This document shows, piece by piece, positions 38,101 through 47,100 of a stretch of 64,000 nucleotides of DNA (position 1 is the stretch's first letter; every line of letters starts with the position of its first letter). The DNA lies in NCBI GenBank assembly GCA_037179385.1, contig CM074200.1:32925884-32989883 (forward strand), given 5' to 3'. The notes below the pieces were generated by a model, which was not told the DNA's origin, ran no database searches, and worked only from the letters and a program-made list of their open reading frames with translations. The stretch comes from Holothuria scabra (taxonomy: Eukaryota > Echinodermata > Holothuroidea > Aspidochirotida > Holothuriidae). The translations under genes were made by a program, and so were the position numbers.

Positions 38101-40640
38101 GGAAAAACTTGTCAATATTAACCTTAAAACGGTGCACTGATGTGGAGTTAACAACCCACTCAGGCAGGCTATTCCACTCACTAACAACCCTATGAGAGAA
38201 ACTGAACTTCCTAATGTCAAGTCTAGCAAAAGACTTTTCAAGCTTTTTGCAATGGCCTCTAACCCGAGGATTACTCTGGACCTTTAAATAACTGCAAGCT
38301 AACAAAGGATTCCCTTCAGATAGAAATTTGTATACCTGGAGCATGTCCCCCTAATCCTTCTCAGCTCCAAAGTGGTAAGCCCAAGCAGCTTAAGCCTTTG
38401 GGAATAAGGTAGATTTTTAACCTCAGGTATGAGTCGGGTAGCTCTCTTCTGAACTTGCTCTAAAAGCAATTTGTCCTTTTCAAAGAAGGGACTCCAGGCC
38501 TGTGCAGCATAGTCGAGATGGGGTCGAACCAGCTGCTTATACAAATTTAGCACAATTTCTTTACTAAAACTCTTAAAATTCCTCCTGATCAACCCAAGCA
38601 CCCTATTTGCCCTTGCAGCAGTAGCTGCACATTGCCTAGATGACTTCAAATCTCTTGTAATAACTACACCAAGGTCTTTCTCAGAAGTCACTTTGTTCAA
38701 ATTAGTACCATTCATAGTATAATCATGGTGGGGATTCTTAGAACCAAAGTGGAGGACTTTGCACTTATCAGCATTAAAAGACATTTGCCAAGTCTGAGAC
38801 CATGAAAATAACCTATCCAGATCTTTCTGAAGCAATAAAGAATCATCCTTTCCTCCAACCTTCCTATAGAGCTTTGTATCATCAGCAAACTTACTTATAC
38901 TGGAAGTGATAGAGCTATCAATATCATTTATGAAAATTAAGAAAAGAAGTGGGCCAAGAACAGAACCTTGTGGTACACCACTTGAGACTTCTTTCCAGGA
39001 AGAAAAATTTCCATTGACAACAACTCTCTGAGACCTACCATTGAGCCACGAATTGATCCACTGAGCGCACTTGCCCATGATGCCTAACCTATGCAATTTT
39101 ACCATGAGTCTACCTAGAGGTACTTTGTCAAAAGCTTTTTGGAAGTCAAGGTAAATGACGTCCACACTGGAACCTGAATCGAGAGACAAAGAAACATCCT
39201 CAAGAAAGCTTAGCAAATTTGTAACACAAGATCTACTGGGTAGGAAACCATGCTGAGTTAGATTGAGTAACCCATTATCTAAGAGATGCTTTAGCAAACA
39301 GTCCTTGATTAAGGATTCCATAATTTTGCACACAACACTAGTTAAACTGACTGGCCTGTAATTACAAGGTGAGCTCCGATCCCCCTTTTTAAAAATTGGA
39401 GTGACATTAGCAACCCGCCAGTCAGTAGGAACAAAATTTGAGTCAAGACATTTCTGAAAAATAATTGATAGTGGAACTGATAAAACCTCAGAGCATTCAT
39501 GAAGGATGAATGGTGAATGGTGATGCCTGGAGGGCCGCCGGACCGGTTGTAGGTTGTTGATTGGCAAGGCTAGGAGGCCCAATCTGGCTTTGTGAAGAAT
39601 TGCTAGCCTGCTGGCAGTATGCCTGTTTTTGAGACTATGCCACCCTAGGTCATTTAACATTTCAGTCACACTACTATGGGGGGAATAGTCATTATAAACA
39701 AACCTAGCAGCCCTACGTTGAATTTGCTCAACCCTATTGGATAGGGAAACGGTGTAGGGATTCCAAACAGAAGATGAATACTCCAATAAAGGCCTAACAA
39801 GTGTGGGATAGGCATTAGCCTGGGCAAGAGTATAAATTTCTTTTAATAAAAAGCCAAAGATCTTTTCGCTGACGAAGTGATGCGATTAATATAACTATTC
39901 CAGGTACGGGTATTTGAGATGCCAACTCACAGATAAGTGTGGCAATCAGTAGGCTCCAGGGTATCGTTATCCGGAGTATAATTAAAAAATTTGGGATTCC
40001 TTGAATGAGTAGTCCTCATAGAAAAGCACTTCTTGGTATTAAAGTGCATTTGCCATTTATTTTGCCACTCAGAGAGGATTTTTAGACCATTTTGGAGTTG
40101 AACCTGGTCAAGATTATTCTTCATCTGTCTACAAATTACACAGTCGTCAGCAAAAAGCCTTACTTCAGAAGAGATATTATTGGGCAGGATCATCCCTCCA
40201 TGCATATGCATGTCTTATTCTGTTATTTTTGCTGTCCTTTTTGTCTTATCTTGTTGTATTTTTTGTGCAAATAAATTCAAATCATGAAATTCTCATGGTT
40301 TTACCATAAGTTACGCCTGAACATTGTAGCCTAAGGTTAGGCCTAGCCTAATATCTTACTGAGATTGAGAATCCCTTTGGTAACCTTTGGCTGGTTGCTA
40401 AGTCAGTGCAACTGAAAGGAAGAAAAGGGAAGACTAATTATGGTTTGGTTTTAACAAATCAAATCTTTGCAAACCTTCCTCTACGTAACATGGTAGGTCA
40501 TGTGCACACATTAGCCTGCCTACAAATTCCTTTGCAGTGACTGGCAATGGTATTGGAACTGGGACAGACAAGTCAGAAACAGTCGACTTCGTCTTGAAAG
40601 TAAATTTAAATTCCTTCTTTAAGGCCTCTGAATTCATCAT
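17125..40640 (-). CDS. FERRY3: FERRY3 (C12orf4 homologue), complete, 13 coding exons
   Basis: Coding exons in transcript order: 40475-40640, 32745-32893, 31173-31354, 29998-30097, 28819-28940, 27065-27162, 25939-26023, 24681-24802, 23045-23170, 21330-21404, 20347-20549, 18060-18194, 17125-17214. They total 1653 bases (550 codons plus stop), against about 552 residues in human. All junctions are GT-AG and in phase. The start is the first of two adjacent ATGs at 40640, because an in-frame TAA lies upstream. Landmarks: [98 protein letters not shown] and SAMLPQIF near the end. The protein is a subunit of the five-part FERRY complex (with TBCK, PPP1R21, CRYZL1 and GATD1), a Rab5 effector linking early endosomes to mRNAs (established in mammals). 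It is head-to-head with RAD51AP1. No frameshift or stop interrupts it. The first donor, GTTTGC, is weak. Confidence 0.95.
17420..17680. repeat. Dispersed repeat with GGGAAATAAA(C/T)AT...CCAGCCCTG end
   Basis: In the last FERRY3 intron. The pattern 'GGAAGGCTCCTT..., GAAAATTT..., GGAAATAAATATGTTTTCC, AGCCCTG' recurs at 25490-25610 and 43945-44130, all on the + strand. No TIR or ORF was seen; the family is unknown. Confidence 0.5.
19949..20285 (+). mobile_element. tRNA-derived SINE, copy c, interrupted by another repeat
   Basis: The A-box half (GCTCAAGTGGTTAGAGCATC) is at about 19960-19980 and the B-box half (GGAGTTCGACTCTTGG) at about 20107-20122. The usual spacing is broken by an insert at about 20000-20095 that resembles 6654-6730 (both carry GTAAGGCCATAGG and ACTACNGTCATGGGTG). 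The body and the CATCTAACTAACC tail follow, ending near 20285. The SINE is therefore older than the inserted repeat. Confidence 0.68.
22668..22870. repeat. Dispersed repeat, inverted relative to 30500-30735
   Basis: Contains CAAATCAATGTGAGAAGTGTG, GAAAGTTTGAAAAACAGCAC and TAATTTCCAGAGGAGTGTGA. The reverse complement of the same series is found at 30500-30735. Both copies lie in introns of FERRY3. Confidence 0.6.
23560..23745 (+). mobile_element. Second SINE-like family, copy 1
   Basis: Starts near TAGGCTGGGGGTTATAGAAT and includes TTGCCTGTCGTAAGAGG and GGTGTGTCATTAAATCTCAT, ending CTAACTAACTAA. The head differs from the tRNA-type family, but the terminal CATCTAACTAAC is shared with it. A related copy lies at 27345-27505. 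Confidence 0.58.
25030..25228 (-). mobile_element. tRNA-derived SINE, copy d
   Basis: Reverse-strand copy. Reading minus, the head GCATGGTCAGGTGGTTAGAG starts at about 25224, the B-box-like GGAGTTCAACTCCTGA follows, then the CTCAGCATAAGCAATGG body. It is inserted in a diverged copy of the 13965/29580 repeat, whose halves flank it. Confidence 0.7.
25640..25800 (-). mobile_element. tRNA-derived SINE, copy e, 5'-truncated
   Basis: Minus-strand body (GTGCTCAGCATTAGCAATG) and tail (CCATCTAACTAACAG) are present, but the tRNA-like head is missing beyond about 25800, as expected for an incomplete reverse transcript. Confidence 0.65.
26591..27082 (-). repeat. 26-bp minisatellite made of the FERRY3 exon-6 end and its splice donor
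   Basis: On the gene strand the unit is ACTATCAATCTTG followed by GTGAGTGAGTTTT. The first 13 bases equal the last coding bases of exon 27065-27162, and GTGAGT is its 5' splice site. The authentic junction is 27065/27064; about 18 further copies run down to 26591. Variant units (TCAGTCTTTGTGAG) occur as adjacent pairs flanked by AAAG-type units in two blocks (26640-26745 and 26795-26900), so a larger block of about 156 bp was itself duplicated. Every unit from 26640 on keeps GTGAG. Reading past the true donor meets TGA inside the next unit. Confidence 0.92.
27345..27505 (+). mobile_element. Second SINE-like family, copy 2
   Basis: Begins TTGGCTGGGGGTTGTAAAAT, then CACCTGTCATAAGAGGCAAC, and ends GTGTCATTAAATCTCAGCTA ACTGACTGG. 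It aligns with 23560-23745 at both ends with a shorter middle. It lies in the FERRY3 intron upstream (transcript sense) of exon 27065-27162. Confidence 0.55.
29580..29830. repeat. Dispersed repeat, copy 2 (partner at 13965-14225)
   Basis: Direct copy of the 13965 repeat, here inside the FERRY3 intron between exons 29998-30097 and 28819-28940. It has CTCAGGTAACATTGGC at the right side and a short extra segment near 29770-29790. Confidence 0.65.
30500..30735. repeat. Dispersed repeat, inverted partner of 22668-22870
   Basis: Reads CCAGGTGTGG, CACACTCCTCCAGAAATTAA, GGTAGGTGTGCTGTTTT, AATCACACTCCTCGCAGTGA. This matches, on the opposite strand, the copy at 22668-22870, about 7.7 kb away in the same gene. 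Confidence 0.6.
33205..33217 (-). promoter_or_regulatory. DR1 nuclear-receptor-type motif in FERRY3 intron 1
   Basis: TGACCTTTGACCT is the reverse complement of a perfect direct repeat of AGGTCA with one spacer base. The same 13-mer on the other strand occurs at 21414-21426, ten bases upstream of FERRY3 exon 21330-21404 in transcript sense. Both may be remnants of the repeat at 9340-10360 rather than selected sites. Confidence 0.3.
35373..35424 (+). repeat. GT microsatellite followed by a G-rich run
   Basis: A simple GTGTGT tract passes into GGGGAGGGGGAGGGGGG in FERRY3 intron 1. No other feature was seen. Confidence 0.8.
36755..37316. mobile_element. TTAA-flanked palindromic element, arms over 150 bp
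   Basis: TTAA at 36751-36754 and 37317-37320. The left arm (about 36755-36935) and right arm (about 37140-37316) are near reverse complements, sharing AGTGTACCT, GTCAAAAAATTCAAAAATAT, GTCCAACTCCCATCTTC, GGACATTC and AAATGTTGAAGTTTATT. It has no coding capacity. It lies in FERRY3 intron 1. Confidence 0.75.
37700..40211 (-). mobile_element. Outer LINE (CR1/jockey-type), frameshifted and split by an inner LINE
   Basis: Minus-strand pieces of one reverse transcriptase are in order. The [14 protein letters not shown] block ends at about 39927. Then come [28 protein letters not shown] and [11 protein letters not shown] down to about 39510. After the inner insertion, [20 protein letters not shown] resumes near 37955, ending LRILRRDD and a stop near 37800. 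The 3' untranslated part continues to about 37700 and recurs at 41372-41450. Frame changes between 39927 and 39786 show it is dead. It lies in FERRY3 intron 1 on the sense strand of the gene. Confidence 0.82.
37970..39505 (-). mobile_element. Inner CR1-type LINE, 5'-truncated, nested in the outer LINE
   Basis: Minus strand from about 39500. The reverse-transcriptase fingers carry NYRPVSL; motif A is [11 protein letters not shown]; then [20 protein letters not shown] and catalytic FADDTKLY; later [24 protein letters not shown] and [13 protein letters not shown]. The frame breaks near 38350 in a run of five Gs; with the frame changed, the expected C-terminus ([11 protein letters not shown] ... 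[13 protein letters not shown]) continues to 38081. The 3' tail is TTATGTTATG-like at about 37970-37980. The open frame 38299-39786 is a fusion of outer-LINE and inner-LINE sequence, not one natural protein. Endonuclease and N-terminal parts are absent. Confidence 0.85.
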
Positions 40641-41165
40641 GCTCTGCTCTCTCGCAAAATCTTCCGTCTGAGTTCTAATTCCACTCCTATCCTTTGGCAA
40701 TTACGGGAAATTTTTCCTCTTTTGACATAAAATTAAAAATTCGTTCGGTACACTAAGTTATACATTGTTCATCCAGAGCTTGTGACTGGAGAAGATTTGG
40801 AATATTGTAGCGGAACTAGTTCTTACACAATGGTAAGGCTAGTCCACTTTTACGCCCATTTTCGCTTTCAACGAAGGAAAATCTTCCAAAAAATTACTAA
40901 TTGCGTTAAAAAAATATGCAAAGCAACTAAATTTTTTTGTTTTCAAAAACACACCAGCTGAGCTTAAACGATCTCTAAAAATATTTTTCTGAAATATTTA
41001 ATAATAGGTTTGACGCCGTAGCTGATTGGCAATTGATATCCGTAGGTCTCGCGCGAACGTTGAAATGATCGACATAACATAAACAATGTTTAACGTTAAT
41101 CATTTCATTGATAAGGAAGACTAACTCGTTAAGTGCAAATGTCGTAGCAACTAGCAAGTTTCAAA
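40641..41165. promoter_or_regulatory. Putative bidirectional promoter between FERRY3 and RAD51AP1
   Basis: 525 bp separate the two start codons, with transcription expected outward on both sides. No TATA box is evident at a sensible place. Seen: TGATTGGC at about 41023-41030 (an inverted CCAAT box) and TCTCGCGCGAAC at 41047-41058, which contains a CG-rich E2F-like core. CpG is more frequent than in the surrounding introns. In mammals RAD51AP1 is S-phase regulated. Shared control here is inferred from spacing only. Confidence 0.6.
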
Positions 41166-44100
41166 ATGGGGGATTCGCGAAGACCAAGACGGTACATTTG
41201 TTTCTTTAACTGAAAAATATGTTTAGCCTAGTTACTCCTAACTTTATATCTGACTGAATCCTAACGTTAAGATGTTATGTAGGCTAGTTCACATTGTGCA
41301 GTGTTGTTAGTGTCTAATTACATAGGCTACCAAGAGTACAAAACCAATGACACACTACGTGAAACACCCAACTTACTGGATCTGGATCTGGATCTGGAAA
41401 AATACTGCACAACACTCCTGGTGGAGTCAAACGTGCAGGGTTGAGGGTTGAGTGTAGACAAGTAATTGACGGACTCATGGTAACAGAATAATTATAGGCT
41501 AGGCCTTCTCCTTGATTAAGGATTCCATTATTTTGCACACAACACTAAACTGACTGGCCTGTAATAATTACAAGGTGAGGTCCAATCTCCCTTTTGAAAA
41601 ATTGGAGTGACATTAATAGCAACCCCCCAGTCAGCAGTCCTGACCAAAATTTGAATTACATCAAGAAATTTCTGAAAACTTATTGATAGCAGAACTAATA
41701 AAATCTCTGAGCATTCATGAAGAATGGGGGATGTATTCCATCTGGTCCAGGAGCCTTACTCTTTTAATTTTTTCAGAACTAGTTCCTCACTTATTGAATC
41801 ATTTGAAGAATAGTTAATAGAACCAGTACAAATCCCCAGTTCTCACCCTAAAATCTGTCACCTACAGGTTACTCTGTCAGCAGCAGTCTTTCAAATTCAA
41901 GTAATTAGTTGTTTATCATGCATGTACAGTAGGCTTATAGTACAATATCAACCATTTAAAATTCTGAATTGATTACATTAAATTTGACTGTGAAAGAAAT
42001 TAGGTAGGCCTATGTGTTCATTTGTTACTAACACAGTTGAGAGTGTAGTACAGTATTATTATTTCCTTTTTGGACTCCTTTTTTTCTTGTCTTCTCCTTT
42101 TTCCCAAGCATTTTGGAATATCCCACCCAAATGGGATATTTTTTTTTTTTTTTTTTAGTGATTGTCTTTTTAGTATCTTTCTTGAAATATTTTTCTGCAA
42201 CTTTCTACCACACTGTAAAGTCTGGCCAATGCGGGGAATGCATTCCCCACTCAGCCAAACTGCCTTGTTTTTCTGTCCATGCACTCTGGCAAATTTTAGT
42301 GAAATCCGCTCTCATCTTTTAACGATTTTAAGGTGTTCCCCGCGCAATTGTGCCATTACTAAATGTCGAGCCTGAGTACTGTATGCACAGCTACCAAAGC
42401 TGTCGCCTTCTCAGCACTATCCATATATGCAAACTCATACTCTACACTGTATGGTTTATATGCAGAGAGCGCCTGTGGTGTGCTGTACGTAAAGGCCGCA
42501 CAAATGCAGCACGCAATTTTTTTTTGTAGGATAGCTAGGGAAGTTCTACTGTACAGTATATACACATACCTGTACTTGTGGCATACTGTACAATTTGTGG
42601 CATGGCATACATGTTTTGGTATGCTGGATTTCCCCATTTGCGCATGTTTTCCATTTCTTGTTCACGTTCCCTGCGCAGAAAAAAAGTTTACAGTCTGGAC
42701 TTCCTTCTTGTGGAGTCATTTTTTTCTTTTATTAACCTGTTTTCTTTAACATCTTGCAAGACTTCTTTGAGAGATAGCTTTTACTACGATTTTGTTATCA
42801 TACAAATTGTAAATGAAATCCATCACAAGCTGCATTTGGCATCAGCTAAATCCAGTATTGTGTTCTAAGTTAGGTATAGTGTTAGACTTCACATACAGTA
42901 TTGTTGAGACTATGTGACTACTTAATACAGGCTGGAGTTGTGCATGCATAGACCACCCAAAAGCCAAGAGTATTCATGAAAAATGGCTGGATTGATCTTT
43001 TTTGACCCAGGGACTTTTCTAGCCTCTCAACTCTGCTCCTCAAAAGAGTGACACCACTGAAATGAAGAAGAGACATTAGACCACTTACAGACCCACACAT
43101 CTCCAAAATAAATAATTCCATTGTGAATGCAGGCACAACATACTGAACATAGTGATTCAACAAGTTCACCATATTGTGATGATTACTACTGTAACTGAAG
43201 TATCAGGCTATCAGCATTACCCTTAAGAGGCCCCACAGTCTCACACCTTCTTCATTATGTGAAATAGCCCTTACTGAAACTGCCTACCATTAAAAAGCCT
43301 AAAACCCGACTTGTGTGTGGTAAGTCGGGTTTTTAATTGATTGTTAACACCCACAATTTATGGCCAATTCAATGCTTACTGGGTTTTATCATATTTTACT
43401 GATTATAAGTTTGGAGTAACTATAAACTGTAGGTGCAATCATCAAGTAAAAACCTGACTTAGCTGCCTAAAAGTCTTGTTTTAGACTGTGTAGTGGTAGG
43501 ACATTTTACTAAGGGCCATTTCACTTAATGTTTAACTTTCTTATTAGACCTATCGTTTATAAATATGAAAAATTAAGTTTTTCTCAACCTCCTTGAAAGC
43601 TATTCTTTTTGCAAAACCCACATCTGTTTCAGATGGTCTTGGTAATCTGACCAAACCACCAATCTGGTGGTCCCATATGATCGATCCATTGAAAACCAGA
43701 CGGAAGCACACCTATGGTCTTCAGACTTCAAAATTCAACTTAGACATATTTCCTCTCTCACTTAGTTTTACAGTAAAACCCATTTCATTTAATCATATTT
43801 TAATACTTTCAATTGTGTTTTTATTCACAGTACAAAGAAAGAAGTATCCTACACATCTTTCAATCATAGTGATGATGATGATGATGATGGTGAGTAGTGC
43901 TTAGTGAAAAGGAAAGGAAGCTCCTGCTGACTCAGGGGCTTAACATGGTTGGAAAATGTTAGGAAGCTGGTAAGCGCTCCTTTCTGGGAAACTTGTTCAT
44001 TTGGAGGAAAATTTTAGCAATGATATCCCTTTTCTATACAGGAAAATTTAGGGAGAATTGTGGGAATTCTATTCCCTTCCTGGAAAATAGTATTACTCCC

Positions 44101-47100
44101 TTTCTGGGAAATAAACATTTTTTTCTGCCCCTGGGCCTAAAGATCTATCAATTTGTATTATGATTTATGAATTGCATTTGTTATGGTTTCAGCCCCCCCC
44201 ACCACTTTTCAAAAACAGGCACCCACTTTTTGTACCATCTGAATTTTCTGAAAAACTTTGCATATACATCAGTATCATGTGTACAGTAATGTTTGACTGG
44301 TATGTTCTTTGTTTTACACTAGAATAAGTTCATTAACTTACCTGTGTACTGTAGTGTGTTGATTCATGCTCTTGTTACACATTGTGCCATCCCCAAGTGA
44401 GGGATTTGTTAGCAATGTCCTGCCCCAACATATCTAAGTGTAATTCTAAAGTTCTAAATAAGGTCGATACTGAACTTTGATATGCATTCAATCAAACAAC
44501 CAAGTTTCTCAATTTTGGTCAATGATTTTTACCCTGCCACTCACTTTCCCATTAAAAACACACAAAAGTGTGAGTCAATGCATCCTCAAGAGACAGCAGT
44601 CAGTTTCAATGCTTCATTGTTCTCACCTCCCTATTACAAGTCTACAGTATATGATGTCAATAGTATCAAGACAAGATTTATGTGAAGATAAAATCTACCT
44701 TCATTCTTAGCCCTGACTTCAGTGTGGATTTTTCAGAATATACTGTAAGTAGAGATACCAGAGTAAAGAGGGGTCAGAATGTAGAGTTACATGTGACCAG
44801 CCTCAACCAATAGTAATTGAGAACTGGCTACTGAAGGGGATCTGTCTTGGGGACTGTCAGAGCTGGGAGTAACATACTGTACTTTCCTAAGGAAACTGTT
44901 TGGGGTGGTATTAGAGAGGATATGTTAGCTACCAATCACAGTGTCAATGTAATGCACATTAAATAACAATAAGATAAGTAAGAGAATAGTAATGGTGATA
45001 ATGCAATACACTGAGCATTAACTTTCTTTCATTACAGGGGATTTTGCCACTTTTACACCACCAGCTCCAAAAAAAAGCAAATCAGAGAAAAATGGCAAGA
45101 AGCAGGCTGACAAAACTAAATCCAAAGACTTAAAGAGGAAAGCTCCCAAGGAAAGGTAGACCTAATATTATCATTTTACATAACTGCAAAAGAAACAAAA
45201 ATAGTCTTTCTGGAAGAGAGATAGGTTTCCATGACAAGAAAATGTGAACAAATATGCAACCTTTGTTTGTGTACTTATTGAAGCTTTGTCTAATGGTTTG
45301 TTGCATTTCTTCAGAACTGGAGTTGACTTGTTTTTTGATGGAGGAACTTACACCCCTGGCCATTGTTGTATTAACCATGTACATACCACCTTATTGCTGC
45401 CTGACTACATTGTCACATTGTTTGATCATCCAACTTGCAGTTGGAGGGTTTTGAGTTTGAACCCTGGTCAGGTCATGTCAAAGAGTTTAAAGAATTGAAC
45501 CTTCTGCCATTGTGCTTGGTGCTCAGCGTAAGCAATGTAGTAGGGAAAGTGAGCCAGTATTCATAGCTGGATAAAAGGCCTTGTCCAGCCTGACTTGAAA
45601 ATAATCAGTTAGAAACTGTGATAAAACTTCATTTAACCAACTACTCCATCTTTCATTCTGTTAAATCAAGGAAAGCAGTGGATGATAGGATCTTTGACAA
45701 AGAATTGGAATTGGCTCTTGAGATGTCAATCATAGAATCTTCATCCCAAAGCCAGGAGATATCACAAAATGAGAAAGAAACATCAAGACCTGCTGCTGAA
45801 GTATTGGTTGAAGTGCATAATCCAGGTAATATCTGAAATGATCTCATTTGATTATCTCAAGATGGACTTGAAATTGATTGTGTTCTTTGTTGCTTTTGAA
45901 GGTATTGGCAGTAATTTTTCAGTTGTACTTCCAGTAGAATTATATACTGTAACTGGCAATTGTTGCCAAAATATAACAGGTTTATAGGCAAAGGAGGCAT
46001 AAATGCCTACATCATCCCTAAAGTCCAAACCCTACACTAAAAACAAACATCCAAAAGAACCCCACAGTAGTGAAAAAAGAATGTATCAAAGTTAACCTTT
46101 AAAAGCAGTGAACTGAAGCAGAGTTAACAACCCACTCAGGCAAACATTCCACTGAAATTTATAGCCGTACAGAACAGTTCACTGGCTTTTTACCATAGCC
46201 TGGAAACCAGGGATTGTTTTAAACATTTGAAAAGCTATACCACAACAAAGTATTCCTATCAGAGAGAAATTTGTAATCCTGGAGCATGTCACTCTAAACC
46301 TTCTCAACTCGAATGTGCGAAAGCCACAACGCCCTTAAGTGTTAATACTGTGGTCTCACGTACCCCGCGCTCGAGGTAACACTGTGTTACCTTGCACTTG
46401 AGTAAAATGGGAATGCAGGTTAACGCGGGGGTGGTGTTTAAATTTCAATCCATCTCAAATGGCAGGGTTAAGCTATTTTAAACACAGTGTTTTTTTAATC
46501 AAGCAAGGTCACTGGTGTTTATGGCTCTGATGAAAGGTATTTTCTAATATTTCACAATAATTGGTATGTGAAATATTTGACCTCGATACTATGTTAACAC
46601 TACCCAATCAACGAAACACGGGGTACGTGAGAACACAGACTGGAAAACATGGGGTTAACCTGCCTTATTTTAAGCACGAGGTAACACTCAGTGTCGCAGG
46701 AAATGAGAGTGCAACATGATAGGTAGATACTTTTTTCAGCGTCAAGATGAGTGGCTCTTGCCTCAAGTTGCTCTATACCAAACTTATGCTTATCATTCAG
46801 GGAACTCCACACCTACTTAAATGAAATTTTATTTCACTCAAGTTATTTGCAATCTTCTATTTGTTTTAAACTTGCAAGATTTTTTTTCTTTTTAATGAAT
46901 TATGAACATATTTAAGAGTTAAAGCCTATATAGCAAAATTAAACCCAATGCCTCAATAATAAGGAGACGGCCTTGTCATCTAAATTTTCATGGTCTTGAG
47001 GAAAGGTGGACACAGGTGAAATGAACTAGTATTGAATGATGTAAACATTGCACATGAAATAGCAACTTTAGGTCTTATTTTCTAACTCTTGAATTAAACA

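Noticed and set aside
38299..39786. A single 495-residue reverse transcriptase protein
   Set aside because: Its N-terminal 105 or so residues are the C-terminal part of the outer LINE, joined by insertion to a truncated inner LINE.
42363..42749. 128-residue open frame on the + strand
   Set aside because: It lies in RAD51AP1 intron 1, overlaps open frames on both strands and has no recognisable domain or splice context.
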